Positions 62,481 through 64,000 of a stretch of DNA of 64,000 bases are shown piece by piece (position 1 is the stretch's first letter; each line of letters starts with the position of its first letter). The notes beneath the pieces are model-generated. The model saw only the letters and a program-made list of their open reading frames with translations. It was not told the origin of the DNA and did no database searches. Origin of the DNA: Bacteroidales bacterium (GTDB lineage Bacteria; Bacteroidota; Bacteroidia; Bacteroidales; VadinHA17); the NCBI GenBank assembly GCA_029974835.1, contig JARKQN010000127.1:39578-103577 (forward strand). The letters run 5' to 3'. The translations under genes and the position numbers were made by a program.

Positions 62481-63086
62481 ATGTTGAGTGATCCTGATAT
62501 AATAAAGGGATGTGTGAGGCACGACAGGAGAGCTCAGCAGATGCTTTACGACAGGTATTCCAGGCTTCTGCTCGGTGTCTGCATGAGGTATGCAACCGAC
62601 AGGGCTGAGGCTGAGGATATGCTTCAGGAGACGTTTCTGAAGATATTCTTCAGCATAAAAGATTACTCAGGCACGGGTTCTTTTACCGGTTGGATAAGGA
62701 AAATTGCGGTTAACACCGCAATCACCCAGTACCACAGGAGCCTCAGGCACAGATACCATGTTGAGATAGAAGAATTTGTGTCTGCCGAAACCGGAACAGA
62801 AAGTTTTGAGGAGGATCTTTTTACTTCCGACGAACTTTTCAGGGTGCTAAATGAACTGCCTCCGGGGTACAGAATGGTTTTTAACCTCTATGCGGTTGAA
62901 GGTTATAAACATAAGGAGATTGCTGAAATGCTTGGCATAGACATAAACACATCAAAGTCGCAGTACAGCAGGGCAAAGGCAACCATCAGGGAAAAACTTG
63001 AAAGACTGAGAAAAATTAAAAATAATTATCCTGCCTCGGATGAAGAAATAAGTATGACAGAACAAAAGAAAAGTGAGCAGGCGTGA
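62481..63086 (+). CDS. ECF-family RNA polymerase sigma factor (third)
   Basis: 201 residues. Region 2: MLYDRYSRLLLGVCMRYATD, RAEAEDMLQETFLKIFFSIKDY, FTGWIRKIAVNTAITQYHR; region 4: LPPGYRMVFNLYAVEGYKHKEIAEMLGIDINTSKSQYSRAKATIREKL (parts quoted). An extra Lys/Glu-rich end follows. It overlaps the next gene by 14 bases, so it is coupled to a membrane protein with PKD domains. No clear phylum-type promoter seen. Confidence 0.93.
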   Translation: MLSDPDIIKGCVRHDRRAQQMLYDRYSRLLLGVCMRYATDRAEAEDMLQETFLKIFFSIKDYSGTGSFTGWIRKIAVNTAITQYHRSLRHRYHVEIEEFVSAETGTESFEEDLFTSDELFRVLNELPPGYRMVFNLYAVEGYKHKEIAEMLGIDINTSKSQYSRAKATIREKLERLRKIKNNYPASDEEISMTEQKKSEQA

Positions 63087-64000
63087 AGTAAATATTGATG
63101 ATCTTTTCAGGGAAAAGCTCTCCGGTGCGGAAGTTGTTCCCGGCAACAGCCTCAGGCAATCTCTTTTCAGAAAGGTTGCCCTGAAGGAATTTTTACGTTT
63201 TAATCCTGCAAGGTTTAATATTTATTACGCCGCTGCCGCTGTTGCTGTAATTACAGCATCTGTTATGCTTATTACCGCTGTGGATTCATATGAAGAAACA
63301 GGTGGCACGGAAGAAATAACAAAGGAAAACAGAATACCTGCAGATACCGTTACATTGTACTATTCCTGGCCGGTACAAAAAAACGAAGCTCTTAATAATA
63401 CAGGTAATAAAACGAGGTTACAGGTGCAGGGCGGCAAGGAAGATGGCAGAAGCCGGTCGGGATCTTCCGATCACGGCCATAGCATGCCTGTCGCTTCCGA
63501 CTCACTCAGGAAAATGAAACCTGCAGTATATTTAAACAGCACCGGAGAGGCAGGCAGGGTCCGTACAAATCCTTCGGCATCCTTCAGGCTCCCCGTAACA
63601 GAAGGCTGCGCTCCTCTGAAAATAAAGATCAGGAACACTTCGGCCCCCTTCGATTCATGCTTATGGTCATTCGGTGAAGGCGGCACATCGCGCGATCCTG
63701 AACCGGAATGGACTTTTGAAACTCCGGGCATTTACAAAATAATCCTTAAAGTCTATAACAATAATGGCATGTCTTCGTCCTCTGCCGGACAGGTGTCGGT
63801 ATGGCCATTGCCGGAGGCAAGGTTCGAGATAGTTCCCGTTGAAGACGCGTCCGATTATTATGAGGTGAGATTCCCGAACTATTCTGCCGGGGCGGTAAGG
63901 TACAGGTGGGATTTCGGCGATGGAAGCAGCTCATCGGCACCGGAACCTGTTCACCGCTATCAGAAACAGGGGAAATACACCGTGAAGCTCACGGCGTGGA
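63073..64000 (+). CDS. Membrane protein with PKD domains, likely anti-sigma partner (3' end missing)
   Basis: Open from a GTG that overlaps the end of the sigma gene and still open at the window end, so the gene is cut off (309 codons seen). Cytoplasmic N-terminus has NIDDLFREKLSGAEVVPGN and LKEFLRFNPARFNIYY, the pattern of Bacteroidota sigma-linked membrane proteins; one membrane segment follows (about 53-69). The outside part is a Ser/Gly-rich stalk (about 80-170), then PKD-like domains at about 175-237 (LWSFGEGGTSRDPEPEWTF) and about 240-309 (RYRWDFGDGSSSSAPEPVHR). Linking cytosolic, membrane and surface PKD parts in one chain suggests a surface sensor for the sigma factor; that is inferred. 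Confidence 0.85.
   Translation, partial: MSRREVNIDDLFREKLSGAEVVPGNSLRQSLFRKVALKEFLRFNPARFNIYYAAAAVAVITASVMLITAVDSYEETGGTEEITKENRIPADTVTLYYSWPVQKNEALNNTGNKTRLQVQGGKEDGRSRSGSSDHGHSMPVASDSLRKMKPAVYLNSTGEAGRVRTNPSASFRLPVTEGCAPLKIKIRNTSAPFDSCLWSFGEGGTSRDPEPEWTFETPGIYKIILKVYNNNGMSSSSAGQVSVWPLPEARFEIVPVEDASDYYEVRFPNYSAGAVRYRWDFGDGSSSSAPEPVHRYQKQGKYTVKLTAW

Noticed and set aside
1..64000. CRISPR arrays, tRNA or rRNA genes, prophage or intact IS elements
   Set aside because: No regularly spaced direct repeats, no cloverleaf-like segments in the gaps, and no transposase or phage wording in any frame.

Overview
The window is a 64-kb piece of a Bacteroidota chromosome, most likely of the Bacteroidales/Marinilabiliales type. 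The evidence is the set of marker genes (gliding/T9SS genes gldD and gldE, T9SS C-terminal sorting domains, DUF6089 proteins beside uppS and bamA, PcrB-type prenylglyceryl-phosphate synthase, ECF sigma factors paired with small membrane proteins) and many promoters of the phylum type, TTTG-N19-21-TAnnTTTG. Futalosine-pathway menaquinone genes and a 2-oxoacid:ferredoxin oxidoreductase suggest an anaerobe or microaerophile. It is almost wholly core genome: no rRNA, tRNA, CRISPR, prophage or intact insertion sequence was seen. The only mobile-looking element is a 134-bp nested inverted repeat near the right end.

Layout. 1-1.9 kb: end of the alpha operon (rpoA 3' part, rplQ), then a free-standing GC-rich structured RNA of about 0.5 kb with its own promoter and terminator and no family I recognise. 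2-12.5 kb: UbiD-type decarboxylase, a SpoIIE-type phosphatase convergent with a degenerate hybrid histidine kinase, secreted proteins, ppk2, hisS and a first ECF-sigma locus. 12.5-17.1 kb: ychF, a secreted M14 carboxypeptidase with a T9SS tail, and a secreted alkaline phosphatase-superfamily enzyme. 17.1-21 kb (minus): ssb, gldE, gldD, a phosphopantetheinyl transferase and pcrB. 21.2-25.4 kb: HU, a 29-residue very basic protein, RNase G and a DsbD-like protein. 25.4-28.8 kb (minus): a second ECF-sigma locus with surface proteins. 28.9-39.4 kb: a T9SS-sorted protein, M19 dipeptidase, a VOC/SDR/acyltransferase cassette, then hslR-like, pth, rplY, prs, engB, a YwqK-like lipoprotein and manA. 39.4-50 kb: udk, an exonuclease, pdxJ, then a CBS protein, nadK, two DUF6089-like proteins, uppS, bamA, two OmpH/Skp proteins and murI, an envelope-biogenesis block. 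50-64 kb: korAB, a 991-residue receiver/PEP-synthase-like hybrid protein, fabD, folE, a PTPS-family gene, mqnB, mqnD, a nitroreductase, proline dehydrogenase and a third ECF sigma factor with a PKD-bearing membrane partner that runs off the window end.

How the parts work together. UbiD-type decarboxylase, MqnB and MqnD belong to one menaquinone route though they lie 54 kb apart. UppS, BamA, OmpH, MurI, GldD/E and PlsC-like proteins serve the envelope. Three sigma/membrane-protein pairs report on the cell surface. The best candidates for undescribed biology are the structured RNA at 1.4-1.9 kb, the receiver/ATP-grasp protein that lacks the usual PEP-synthase catalytic parts, the tiny basic protein after HU, and the PKD-domain sigma regulator.
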